From positions 61,827,897 to 61,891,896 of the forward strand of contig CP136063.1 in the NCBI GenBank assembly GCA_032622095.1: DNA of 64,000 nucleotides. Direction: 5' to 3'. Positions within the stretch are counted from its first letter, which is position 1. Each line of letters starts with the position of its first letter. The translations under genes were made by a program, and so were the position numbers. Origin of the DNA: Siphonodentalium dalli (taxonomy: Eukaryota > Mollusca > Scaphopoda > Gadilida > Siphonodentaliidae). Positions 25,968 to 38,002 of this stretch are shown here, in pieces. The notes beneath the pieces are model-generated. The model was not told the DNA's origin. It did no database searches and was given only the letters and a program-made list of their open reading frames with translations.

Positions 25968-28442
25968 ATGGCATATTTTCGGTTTTTTAACCATCCTGAA
26001 ATGTGTGCATCGGCATTTAAAGAAAATGTTAGCAATTTCGAAGAACGCATCAAGTTGTTACAGAGACATATTCATGATCCTTACACTTACGCATTGTTAG
26101 ACCTTTCCTCCTCTAGGAGACAAGATGTTATCCTTACTTATGAGAGCATTTTTCCAAAATACTCTGACATCAAATGTACATATGTTAATAATGTAACCCA
26201 ATCAACCCTTGATGACTCATTTGATATATTGAACAATCATATTAAAGATTTTAATGTAAACTTATCTCTATATATGGATACAGTTAAAGAATTACATGAT
26301 ATTGGGAGTAATCTTAGTGTATATTCCCATCATTCCACATTTAGCCAATCACAGTACAGTGAGATGTCTTCTATCGTTAAATTGTCAGATGCATTGCCAT
26401 CTTTATTATTTCATAATCTCGGCTATCGATCCCACATGCGGACACTAGATTCCTATTTGTTTATGCTTAACAAGGAATATATTACGACGCGCGAGAAGGT
26501 CTTTAACTTTGTACCTTGGCGTTTGCCGGAGAACTTGATTTCTACGTTAGGACAAGGTGCCAACTTCATTCCTACTCCGTTAATCACCCCGGAAATACAA
26601 GTTACCGGGTTGAAAACCATGTGTTATGATGCTCTTGAAACATGTAATCGTAAAACGATTAATCTTATGTCTCCACATAATGTTCATCCATTAAAATCAC
26701 ACAATACATTGTTGTATACGCATGTTAACCATCCAGGTTTACCACCAACTTTTGTTAATGACACATTAGACAGTATTGTCAAGATAGATCGATTTACCAA
26801 CTCGTGGCCTGGGGATAATTATCTCACATTTAAGAATATATCTCCATTTGAAAATGAAACCTTAAACCTTTATGCTAACCACCCTGGTGTTATCATATCA
26901 CCCAGTGATAAATCGCTGGGTATCTCTATTAATACCAAAGAATACCGGCGCCAACTTAGCGATACATCTACATACAGTTTACATGATTATAGCAGTATAA
27001 ATCATATCATTGATGAAGGTGTTAAACGCCTTCGCTACATAGCCTTTAAGTACAGGGATACTACTATTGAACAAATTATTTTAGATAAAATCCTAGCAGT
27101 TAAACCTGCGGATATTATTATTCCTTCTTTAAATATTACTCCTAAAGTTCATAAAATGAAAGCTTTCCCTTCCCCCAAAGTGGAAACCAGTTTGACTGGC
27201 CGTCCTATTATCAACGCGCATTCGAATGTGAATACTTGTGCCTCACGTATTTTAGGACATATGTTAGAGAATTATTTGGCAGCGTTGCATAACCATTTTG
27301 ACAGAAATAACATTACTTGGACCATATGTAAAGATTCATTGCACGCCATCCACGAATTTAAATCGCTTAATGTAACACCAGAACAACTCAATAACTACTG
27401 GTTTATCAGTTCAGACTTTCAGTCTTTGTATACGGCTATTCGAAACTCTGATATGTATGATGCACTTGAGTTTATTCGCCATATTTTAGATATTGATGAT
27501 ACCCACTTTAACTTCATGGTTGACCTTTTCAAGTTCATCCAAGATTATGCATTTTTCCATGTTGGCTTTAAACATCTGTACCTGCAGACACAGGGGCTCG
27601 CCATGGGCAGTTTCGTCTCGGCACAAGCCGCAAATGTCATCTTGCTTAGGTGTGAATACTATATGTTCCAAAATGTTCCGCTAGTGGAACCTATTAAAAT
27701 CTTTTTGAGATATATAGATGATGGCATCTTGTTCGTTGATGTGAAATATGAATCATTGTTGACTATTCTTAATGGATTGCGTGATGCCTACCCTAAACAT
27801 ATTAATTTGGATGTATCAGTTAGCAAGTTTAAGGTTGATTTCCTTGATATAACCTTTAGCATTAATCATGAACTATTTTATAACCAAGGCTTGCATGTAG
27901 GCCTTTACCAAAAGCCTTTTAATACATACTCGTACACTCATTTCGAGAGTGACCATCCTATTGGTGTATTTGTCGGTATTATTAAAGCAGAGTGCCACCG
28001 TTACTTTAGACACTCTTCGTGTAGAGAGGATTACCTTTATTACATTAGCCTATTTCTTATCAGACTCACTAGATGTGGCTACCCCGAACCGTTTGTCATT
28101 AAACAAATCATCCCTTATGATGTCATTTTTAAGAAAGTATTTGGATGGGTACCAGCTAGCACAAGTGGTACGCGACCTTTAGATAGTTCATTACATGCTT
28201 CTCAGATCGCCAGTACAGGCGCTTCTCCTCGAAATTTGGGTGGCACTTCCCTATCTAATGATACTCCATCTACTGTATATGTACCGGTACTATTCTCTAA
28301 GTCTACCAATAACCATAAAAGGGCACGTAATTTAATGAAATTACCTGCTAATGTTCGATTTTGCCATAAAGTTGGCACCAAACTCCATACCATTTTACTT
28401 ACTAAGAAACGGCTACACAGAAAGCTATCCCACTACTTATAG
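25968..28442 (+). CDS. Penelope-like reverse transcriptase, B type, 824 aa
   Basis: All catalytic motifs are as in the A type, with the two YIDD aspartates intact. Differences: R197 is Q; residues TAWYA (about 323-327 of A), which follow the conserved SPSDKSLGISI block, are missing through a 15-bp in-frame deletion; and a small cluster near the PKVHK motif changes KLKVF to KMKAF. The deletion falls in a conserved upstream block, so activity may be altered. It is about 960 bp downstream of the LTR element, which separates it from much of its presumed 5' region. Confidence 0.85.
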   Translation: MAYFRFFNHPEMCASAFKENVSNFEERIKLLQRHIHDPYTYALLDLSSSRRQDVILTYESIFPKYSDIKCTYVNNVTQSTLDDSFDILNNHIKDFNVNLSLYMDTVKELHDIGSNLSVYSHHSTFSQSQYSEMSSIVKLSDALPSLLFHNLGYRSHMRTLDSYLFMLNKEYITTREKVFNFVPWRLPENLISTLGQGANFIPTPLITPEIQVTGLKTMCYDALETCNRKTINLMSPHNVHPLKSHNTLLYTHVNHPGLPPTFVNDTLDSIVKIDRFTNSWPGDNYLTFKNISPFENETLNLYANHPGVIISPSDKSLGISINTKEYRRQLSDTSTYSLHDYSSINHIIDEGVKRLRYIAFKYRDTTIEQIILDKILAVKPADIIIPSLNITPKVHKMKAFPSPKVETSLTGRPIINAHSNVNTCASRILGHMLENYLAALHNHFDRNNITWTICKDSLHAIHEFKSLNVTPEQLNNYWFISSDFQSLYTAIRNSDMYDALEFIRHILDIDDTHFNFMVDLFKFIQDYAFFHVGFKHLYLQTQGLAMGSFVSAQAANVILLRCEYYMFQNVPLVEPIKIFLRYIDDGILFVDVKYESLLTILNGLRDAYPKHINLDVSVSKFKVDFLDITFSINHELFYNQGLHVGLYQKPFNTYSYTHFESDHPIGVFVGIIKAECHRYFRHSSCREDYLYYISLFLIRLTRCGYPEPFVIKQIIPYDVIFKKVFGWVPASTSGTRPLDSSLHASQIASTGASPRNLGGTSLSNDTPSTVYVPVLFSKSTNNHKRARNLMKLPANVRFCHKVGTKLHTILLTKKRLHRKLSHYL

Positions 28443-28597
28443 AATAATTTCTATATATATTTTATCATATATAACTTATAGCACGCCGTCTTGTCGGGAA
28501 TCCACCATACATCTTTAATGAAATCATAAAGTTTTAGTCTCTGGATTACCTGTACACCTATTATAATTCCTAAAAAAAATTACAACTCGATCGTATA

Positions 28598-29065
28598 ATG
28601 TACTGTATCACTCCTGTGTGTTCTCACATACAGATGTCTCTTTCCAGTTGGGAATATGAAGTGTTCTGCCACCTATCTAATGTCGGTAAGACGACTGTTT
28701 TATACCTGACACCCGAAGATTTACAGCCATTGAACCTCACAAGGATTCTTTCTGTTCCGGACTTTTTACAATGTTTCGACCAATATAATAATGTGTATAA
28801 ATTACATAGAGTCAGGAATGGTAGCACTTTTATTCATTTATATGTTGGCAGCAGATACAGTACCATCGATTTCCGTCTTATCACTCAATTCAACGTCTTT
28901 ATATATAAGGTGACCAGTCGAATTATTGTAAACATTTCCTGTCCACAAGACAGATTGTGCAGGAGAGTTCTCACTTCTATGAACCATGAACTCAGAAAGA
29001 AAGTGTTATACAGATTGTATCATTATTATTTATTTTCAGAAATAGATTTCACTTCACCCATGTAA
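28598..29065 (+). CDS. PLE second ORF, B type, 155 aa
   Basis: Identical to the A-type ORF2 except for E in place of D near residue 149. The spacer before it holds a tract of A8T2 where A has A5T5 and A' has A3T7. Function is not recognised; the possible GIY-YIG-like stretch at residues 65-93 is preserved. Confidence 0.48.
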   Translation: MYCITPVCSHIQMSLSSWEYEVFCHLSNVGKTTVLYLTPEDLQPLNLTRILSVPDFLQCFDQYNNVYKLHRVRNGSTFIHLYVGSRYSTIDFRLITQFNVFIYKVTSRIIVNISCPQDRLCRRVLTSMNHELRKKVLYRLYHYYLFSEIDFTSPM

Positions 29066-32000
29066 CATACGCATTAACTCCGCCATCGTCGACCATCGTC
29101 CTATTTTTAGAATTTGGCACCGGCTCCTTTTGAATTTCGCGTCCGACACCGCACGTTACATCCTTCGTGTTCAAACCTCTGCCATTTTCGAACGTTCCCA
29201 CGTTTTGAAGTCTCGTAACTCTGTTCAATTTCCATGTGTTAAGTCGCGTTCGTTTGGATATTTGATAGGATTTACTGGTAAATATAAACCACAGTTTATC
29301 TTCTTAATGTTTTTTTAAGTATCCTTGATTCTTGATCATTTTCCTGATAATTATGGATGCATTCACGCAAAAATTTAATACTGATTTATTCGATGATGAT
29401 TTCTCCACTCTGGCTACTTTTCAAGTATATTGCGTGGATCTTTCGAATGTTGTATGAAACCTTATCCATATGTGTGATTACTACGCGCAATCTTCCATCA
29501 ACTGCACGATGGCTTTAATCATCTCATCCATACATCAATTTATATAAAATAAACCATTATTTGATCATTGATTCTATGTAATAATACCTGTTTACATCCT
29601 AATCGATTACATCAAAATTAATCGATATTTACCCATATAAATCTATCAGTCTTATACGCAAAACCTTGTTTGTCATACATGTAAGGTTAGTTCCCCGTGT
29701 AACTTTGTTGGATATCGTCACCTGATGCGGTTCTTTAGTCGATGTTGCTGTGCCACACGTCCAGGGGACGATCTCGGAGCTAGTTTCTTGCATTTTCGTC
29801 CCGAAAAACGGCGGTTCTTCGCTTAGAAGATTCGTCACCGAGATATGTAACTGAAGATAACGTCGATGAAAATTTAGATTTTAACACAGGACACATCTTT
29901 TCACACTACTTAAGCACACATTTCTTTATTCTGCTGTTACAACACACATGTATACTATCAAATCCAAATTGAACCCTTTGGCTAAAATTTCTCTTGGCCC
30001 TTTGCTAGCTATCCAAATTACTTTCAAAATTTGTAATAGCCCAACATCAGGTTACGATTATATTTTCTCCCATTTGTTAACTGTGGTGACGGTGTTTCTG
30101 CTGTGATTTTAATATAGTTACATTTTGGACCTTTTGCAGTACTCCCCACCACGGTTCTCAATGGGTATACACAGCCTATTTGTGATTGGGACCTTTAAAA
30201 ACTTTCCGCCGTCAGGCTACCTATTACTTCTATATTTTAGTTGACACTACAGTAGAGATCTTGTATCATACTCCACAATATGTATTCAGGACGTGTCATC
30301 GCCTGCATGCATACCAGTGGTTTTAAGAACCTACCCTCAGTCGAGTGACATTCCTTGCAACCCTTGAATAATCTCACAACATGTGTATATAGCTGGTGTT
30401 ACGAAACTTGAGCAGGTTCACGGGTTAAACTTTTAACTCCTTTGTTTACGCCTTGATTTTATTTATTTCTTATCGAATCCTATGTTATTTGACTGGCTAC
30501 GATTATTTTGGTTTATATTTAGTTGTGGCAGTACGGTTAGATTTTGTAATCTTGCTGTCTGGTCACATCTGGGCTAAGTGTATATATGGCATTATCTCAC
30601 GGACCCTATGTTTTTTACAATACTGTAACCGCACAAGAACTCAAGAACCTAGAGAATCTGTCCGGCTGCAGATCGTTTAAGGTACATTTGTACTGAGATT
30701 ACCATTTATACAACAAAAAAATTAGCCCTATTTTATCTGGTTTTTATCTTGTATACAAAATAATCTAGATTAGAACCCTTGGTATGTGCTACAGGATGTT
30801 ATACGCCTGTTAGGGGCATACTGAAGATTGGTTATTCCCAATTATAACTTACATGATGTCCATACATCTGTACTAACCTTGGATGTCTATAGCATATACC
30901 ACATACAACAGTGCTTTTATATTTACTTATTGAAACTTGTACACACACCCCCCTTTTTGTTTAAACTATACTGTTAGCGGTATAGGTATATCTGATTGAT
31001 TACATGGTTGATTCTATATCGAATTTATGCAATAATGTCTGCATCTATCTTGCACCAGGATCTCTTTATATGCGTACTTTTGGTAAGTTCCAATTTACTA
31101 CACTCATTGTTCCGTAGGATTTGCTGTAACCTATTAATGCATGTCCAATGCGTCGATGTTGTATTTAGCAGCCTGAACGTATGTTCCACCCCCCTGCGTT
31201 CGCCTTATTTAGATCTTTTCGCACCTGTTTTTGTTAACACCTGCACATGCCATATCCGAGATAATAGCCACCAAATTTGGATATTTATGAGTGGCCAGAA
31301 GCCTACGTCTAGCTTTAGCTATGCTATACGTTATGAACTCATTCGATATTGGTCCCTTGGTTTACTTGTATCTACAATGATTAGTGTTAGTCCCTTCCAT
31401 GTTAGTAAGTCAAACATGATGTACTACATATTCCCTAAGTAAACTAATACATCCACATACCTCATAATAATCTGTCGATTCTCATTGACGAGTGGTTACT
31501 TGATTTGCATGTTACCCTAGATTCCCTTATATGGTCGCATTCACCACCACCCTCACTTGTATATATGATATGACTTATCGATACAATGTTAATGTTCGTA
31601 GTTAGCTGAGGTACCTACAATTAACTTCTCATCGCTTAACCTTATAATTGAGCCACTAAATATTACTTGATTGAATATTATTCGCACTGGTTTTTGACAA
31701 TTCCTATCCTTGTTAGTAATGCAAACAAGATATATTTTAAGAACCCCTAATTCAACATACCTATGATATTATGTGATAACATAGAATTCTCATCGACGAG
31801 TGATTACTTTATTTACCGTGTATTTCTATATGTAACACTAGTACCTTCCTTCGCCGACGCCCTTGCCTCATACTTAATGTGGCTGTCAATACAGTGTTAT
31901 TGTTCGCAATAGCTGAGATGCCTACAACTTACATTTTACTAAACCTCGGCGGGTAATTCACTATTGATTACTTGATCAAATGTTAGTTATGTATAGTATT

Positions 32001-34889
32001 CACATGTTCCATCCCTGTTAGTTATTTAAACAGTAGGAACTTTGATTATACCTAATACAATCACCACCTAAGATATTTCTTATAATTTTTGTTTCTCATT
32101 GACGAGTGATTACATTATTTAACTTCTATAACACTATACAATCATCACCTATAAATATAGTCTCAGTGATATTGTTTTTCTCATAGACGAGTGATTACAT
32201 GATTTAACTCCACCACAATCATTACCCGCATATATATCCTAATAAGGTATTTCTCATCGGCGAGTGATTACTTTATTTTGTCCAATAATATACACCTTAC
32301 TTGAACTATATGTTACTTTAAACACCGGATAACTGAGTGTTCACTGATTTAACTCATTGTGTTGCACGACCTATCGGTTATAATCTTGCTGCATACATTG
32401 TGTTCACTTTAACATATTTGAATAGCCACCCAAACTAGCTAGCACCATTCTCATAGATATTTTCCACCATCACGCCTGTTCATGTTACGCCCGTGCACCT
32501 GACTGTTTTTCCCTTTATTGGTACTTTAAATCCATTATGTGTGGTCGTTACCCATACATACTGATACTCGTGTCCATATTTTCCTCCTGCATATTTGTCT
32601 CTCGATATATCATTCCGTGACAGTGCATTGTGCAGCACCGACTTTTTATTATTGCTCTGCTATCCACGCGTTTCTTTTAATTCCGTGACGGTACTATATC
32701 AGGGCTAACTCACCCTTGATCCGCTATCCACGCGGTACATTAATTTCCGTGGAAGTGCATTTTGCAGTGCTGACTAAATTTTACTCTGCTATTTACGCGT
32801 TACGTTTATTTCCATGACGGTGCATTGTGCTGGATGACCAATTATTGCTCTACAGTCCACGCGTTTCATTTAATTCTTTTACAGCGCATTATGCAGTGCC
32901 GGGGGTTTTATTGCTAAGCAATCCACGCGTTTGTATTGCTACCTTTAATGTGGGTAGAACACCACGCACTATACAGACAATGTATCATTGGGCACGAATA
33001 CCTGTATTCACAGTGAGCTCACACTGCACGTGAATCCGTGCATCGTTTCAAAAGCCAATCATCTCATGGTCGCTTACACGATTCGCTTTTAATATGGGCC
33101 TCGCCGATATTTAAGGGACATAACCGTATGCGTTCTCTAGCTGTAGGTAAGTGTAAATTGTCAAAGTCCCAAGGATAATATGCGAAAAAAGTACCTCCGT
33201 TTTCAAAACCCATTTCAATTTTAACTACGGCCATGTATTGTAATGTATTTAGCGCTTTTCAATAGGATTTTCTCATGAATAAGATAAGAAACTGAGCTTT
33301 TTTCGAATTTATGCCTTGTGTTGGAGTAAAACACCAAGTTCTGTCGGTTATTCGTACTTAGGAGCGGCGGTCCCGCCGCGGGGGGGTCTGATGGGTGGGC
33401 GCTAAATCACGGGCCAATCTCGGGGGCGTCGAAGTAATCGCGGAGCGCAGCGAAGCGATTACGAGTAATTGCATACGCATAAATCCACGTCGAACTTAGC
33501 CGCACCATATCTTGTGAACTCATTGACTATTGATCCCTTGATTGACTTTTATCCAAACCACTTATAATTCATGTTTATATATAAAATTCCCATCCATGTT
33601 GGTAATTCAAACATGATGCACTTGATATTCCCTAATGCAATCACCACCTGAGATAATTATAATAATTTTTATTTCTCATTGACGAGTGATTACAATATTT
33701 AATTTCTATAACCCTTACAATGATCACCTATAAACATAGTCTTAGTAATATGACTTTTCTCATTGACGAGTGATCACTCGATTGAACTCTAACACAGTCA
33801 TTACCCGCATATACACCCCACTATGGTATTTCTCATTGACCAGTGATTACTTGATTTTATCCAATATATGTTACTTTAAATACCTGATAATTGTATGCTC
33901 ACTGATTGAACTCATTTTGTTATACGGTATACCAGTTATAATTTCACTATCGCACCTGAACGGGTTACGCCCATGTACCTGACTGTTTTCCCTTTATTAT
34001 GGCTTTAAATCCATGACGTGTGTCTTCACCCGTGCACACGGTGCTCATATCCATAGTCTCCTCCTGCTTTGCGCACGCCTTCCACAGAATCTTTCAAGAG
34101 GGATGTATCCATTTTTACATTCTTTCCGATGTAACGATCTACACGATGTTTTTGCTGGCAGTAGCTGAGATGCCTACATGAAACTTGTGTCACTTTTACG
34201 TATGAAGTAATTGACGAGTAATCACTTGATTTAAGTTTTAGGGTTACTGATTATTTGCATATTCTATCCCTTATATCCATTTAAACTTAAGGGACTTTCA
34301 ATACCCCCCTAAAACATTTTCACTTAGAAATATAATCTAATTACATGTCATCTCTCATCGACGAGTGATTGCGTTATTTAATCTCAATAGACCCTAATGC
34401 AATCATCACCTATAATTATATCTTAGTTGAAATGTTTTCTCTCATTCACGAGTGATTACTTGATTTAACCCTATTACACAACCATCACCTATAAATATAT
34501 TCTAATAATTTGGCATTCCTCATTGGCGAGTGATCATATCATTTTATTTTAGGTGTCCAGAACACAATCGTCACCTATAAATATATTCTATTCCACATTC
34601 ATATGAGTTAATTAATCCTCAAATTAATTTTAAGTTATCAATATTGTACATCATTGACATTGTCGCATGAGATCTCTCTGCTATCGTAATTGGCCAGGTT
34701 TCGCCCGTGCACCTGTTTGTTTGCATGTATTATGGCATTAGATCCATGATATGGGTTTTCACCCACTCATATCACACTCATGTCCATATTTTCCTCCTGC
34801 ACAATACCCGCATTCCATAGAATCATAGTTATGGTTTCTATACAATTACACAGCACCATATTAACCACTACCTTACTCATTTTTCCAGC

Positions 34890-37379
34890 ATGGCATATTT
34901 TCGGTTTTTTAACCATCCTGAAATGTGTGCATCGGCATTTAAAGAAAATGTTAGCAATTTCGAAGAACGCATCAAGTTGTTACAGAGACATATTCATGAT
35001 CCTTACACTTACGCATTGTTAGACCTTTCCTCCTCTAGGAGACAAGATGTTATCCTTACTTATGAGAGCATTTTTCCAAAATACTCTGACATCAAATGTA
35101 CATATGTTAATAATGTAACCCAATCAACCCTTGATGACTCATTTGATATATTGAACAATCATATTAAAGATTTTAATGTAAACTTATCTCTATATATGGA
35201 TACAGTTAAAGAATTACATGATATTGGGAGTAATCTTAGTGTATATTCCCATCATTCCACATTTAGCCAATCACAGTACAGTGAGATGTCTTCTATCGTT
35301 AAATTGTCAGATGCATTGCCATCTTTATTATTTCATAATCTCGGCTATCGATCCCACATGCGGACACTAGATTCCTATTTGTTTATGCTTAACAAGGAAT
35401 ATATTACGACGCGCGAGAAGGTCTTTAACTTTGTACCTTGGCGTTTGCCGGAGAACTTGATTTCTACGTTAGGACGAGGTGCCAACTTCATTCCTACTCC
35501 GTTAATCACCCCGGAAATACAAGTTACCGGGTTGAAAACCATGTGTTATGATGCTCTTGAAACATGTAATCGTAAAACGATTAATCTTATGTCTCCACAT
35601 AATGTTCATCCATTAAAATCACACAATACATTGTTGTATACGCATGTTAACCATCCAGGTTTACCACCAACTTTTGTTAATGACACATTAGACAGTATTG
35701 TCAAGATAGATCGATTTACCAACTCGTGGCCTGGGGATAATTATCTCACATTTAAGAATATATCTCCATTTGAAAATGAAACCTTAAACCTTTATGCTAA
35801 CCACCCTGGTGTTATCATATCACCCAGTGATAAATCGCTGGGTATCTCTATTAATACTACAGCTTGGTATGCCAAAGAATACCGGCGCCAACTTAGCGAT
35901 ACATCTACATACAGTTTACATGATTATAGCAGTATAAATCATATCATTGATGAAGGTGTTAAACGCCTTCGCTACATAGCCTTTAAGTACAGGGATACTA
36001 CTATTGAACAAATTATTTTAGATAAAATCCTAGCAGTTAAACCTGCGGATATTATTATTCCTTCTTTAAATATTACTCCTAAAGTTCATAAACTGAAAGT
36101 TTTCCCCTCCCCCAAAGTGGAAACCAGTTTGACTGGCCGTCCTATTATCAACGCGCATTCGAATGTGAATACTTGTGCCTCACGTATTTTAGGACATATG
36201 TTAGAGAATTATTTGGCAGCGTTGCATAACCATTTTGACAGAAATAACATTACTTGGACCATATGTAAAGATTCATTGCACGCCATCCACGAATTTAAAT
36301 CGCTTAATGTAACACCAGAACAACTCAATAACTACTGGTTTATCAGTTCAGACTTTCAGTCTTTGTATACGGCTATTCGAAACTCTGATATGTATGATGC
36401 ACTTGAGTTTATTCGCCATATTTTAGATATTGATGATACCCACTTTAACTTCATGGTTGACCTTTTCAAGTTCATCCAAGATTATGCATTTTTCCATGTT
36501 GGCTTTAAACATCTGTACCTGCAGACACAGGGGCTCGCCATGGGCAGTTTCGTCTCGGCACAAGCCGCAAATGTCATCTTGCTTAGGTGTGAATACTATA
36601 TGTTCCAAAATGTTCCGCTAGTGGAACCTATTAAAATCTTTTTGAGATATATAGATGATGGCATCTTGTTCGTTGATGTGAAATATGAATCATTGTTGAC
36701 TATTCTTAATGGATTGCGTGATGCCTACCCTAAACATATTAATTTGGATGTATCAGTTAGCAAGTTTAAGGTTGATTTCCTTGATATAACCTTTAGCATT
36801 AATCATGAACTATTTTATAACCAAGGCTTGCATGTAGGCCTTTACCAAAAGCCTTTTAATACATACTCGTACACTCATTTCGAGAGTGACCATCCTATTG
36901 GTGTATTTGTCGGTATTATTAAAGCAGAGTGCCACCGTTACTTTAGACACTCTTCGTGTAGAGAGGATTACCTTTATTACATTAGCCTATTTCTTATCAG
37001 ACTCACTAGATGTGGCTACCCCGAACCGTTTGTCATTAAACAAATCATCCCTTATGATGTCATTTTTAAGAAAGTATTTGGATGGGTACCAGCTAGCACA
37101 AGTGGTACGCGACCTTTAGATAGTTCATTACATGCTTCTCAGATCGCCAGTACAGGCGCTTCTCCTCGAAATTTGGGTGGCACTTCCCTATCTAATGATA
37201 CTCCATCTACTGTATATGTACCGGTACTATTCTCTAAGTCTACCAATAACCATAAAAGGGCACGTAATTTAATGAAATTACCTGCTAATGTTCGATTTTG
37301 CCATAAAGTTGGCACCAAACTCCATACCATTTTACTTACTAAGAAACGGCTACACAGAAAGCTATCCCACTACTTATAG
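34890..37379 (+). CDS. Penelope-like reverse transcriptase, A' copy, 829 aa
   Basis: The protein is identical to the one at 1661-4150 as far as I can compare, including the TAWYA residues missing from B. It is intact, with the same splice-site-like pyrimidine tract before the ATG. Being the same subtype as A supports duplication of an A+B block rather than of single units. Confidence 0.87.
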   Translation: MAYFRFFNHPEMCASAFKENVSNFEERIKLLQRHIHDPYTYALLDLSSSRRQDVILTYESIFPKYSDIKCTYVNNVTQSTLDDSFDILNNHIKDFNVNLSLYMDTVKELHDIGSNLSVYSHHSTFSQSQYSEMSSIVKLSDALPSLLFHNLGYRSHMRTLDSYLFMLNKEYITTREKVFNFVPWRLPENLISTLGRGANFIPTPLITPEIQVTGLKTMCYDALETCNRKTINLMSPHNVHPLKSHNTLLYTHVNHPGLPPTFVNDTLDSIVKIDRFTNSWPGDNYLTFKNISPFENETLNLYANHPGVIISPSDKSLGISINTTAWYAKEYRRQLSDTSTYSLHDYSSINHIIDEGVKRLRYIAFKYRDTTIEQIILDKILAVKPADIIIPSLNITPKVHKLKVFPSPKVETSLTGRPIINAHSNVNTCASRILGHMLENYLAALHNHFDRNNITWTICKDSLHAIHEFKSLNVTPEQLNNYWFISSDFQSLYTAIRNSDMYDALEFIRHILDIDDTHFNFMVDLFKFIQDYAFFHVGFKHLYLQTQGLAMGSFVSAQAANVILLRCEYYMFQNVPLVEPIKIFLRYIDDGILFVDVKYESLLTILNGLRDAYPKHINLDVSVSKFKVDFLDITFSINHELFYNQGLHVGLYQKPFNTYSYTHFESDHPIGVFVGIIKAECHRYFRHSSCREDYLYYISLFLIRLTRCGYPEPFVIKQIIPYDVIFKKVFGWVPASTSGTRPLDSSLHASQIASTGASPRNLGGTSLSNDTPSTVYVPVLFSKSTNNHKRARNLMKLPANVRFCHKVGTKLHTILLTKKRLHRKLSHYL

Positions 37380-37534
37380 AATAATTTCTATATATATTTT
37401 ATCATATATAACTTATAGCACGCCGTCTTGTCGGGAATCCACCATACATCTTTAATGAAATCATAAAGTTTTAGTCTCTGGATTACCTGTACACCTATTA
37501 TAATTCCTAAATTTTTTTACAACTCGATCGTATA

Positions 37535-38002
37535 ATGTACTGTATCACTCCTGTGTGTTCTCACATACAGATGTCTCTTTCCAGTTGGGAATATGAAGTG
37601 TTCTGCCACCTATCTAATGTCGGTAAGACGACTGTTTTATACCTGACACCCGAAGATTTACAGCCATTGAACCTCACAAGGATTCTTTCTGTTCCGGACT
37701 TTTTACAATGTTTCGACCAATATAATAATGTGTATAAATTACATAGAGTCAGGAATGGTAGCACTTTTATTCATTTATATGTTGGCAGCAGATACAGTAC
37801 CATCGATTTCCGTCTTATCACTCAATTCAACGTCTTTATATATAAGGTGACCAGTCGAATTATTGTAAACATTTCCTGTCCACAAGACAGATTGTGCAGG
37901 AGAGTTCTCACTTCTATGAACCATGAACTCAGAAAGAAAGTGTTATACAGATTGTATCATTATTATTTATTTTCAGACATAGATTTCACTTCACCCATGT
38001 AA
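37535..38002 (+). CDS. PLE second ORF, A' copy, 155 aa
   Basis: Identical to the ORF at 4306-4773. It follows the reverse transcriptase by 155 bp; the spacer contains an A3T7 tract in place of A5T5. No function is recognised. Confidence 0.48.
   Translation: MYCITPVCSHIQMSLSSWEYEVFCHLSNVGKTTVLYLTPEDLQPLNLTRILSVPDFLQCFDQYNNVYKLHRVRNGSTFIHLYVGSRYSTIDFRLITQFNVFIYKVTSRIIVNISCPQDRLCRRVLTSMNHELRKKVLYRLYHYYLFSDIDFTSPM

Larger units (their letters stand above)
25006..33229 (+). mobile_element. PLE unit B, right part
   Basis: The unit resumes after the LTR element and runs to the start of A'. It differs from A by scattered base changes, a 15-bp deletion in the reverse transcriptase and homopolymer differences. 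The repeat blocks of unit A are present: 28-bp motifs up to about 25656 and at about 31480-32592, and the five 66-bp repeats at about 32614-32931. The stretch 29066-31479 shows no convincing gene. A 148-aa open frame at 30996-31442 exists only because a C run is one base shorter than in A. Confidence 0.85.
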
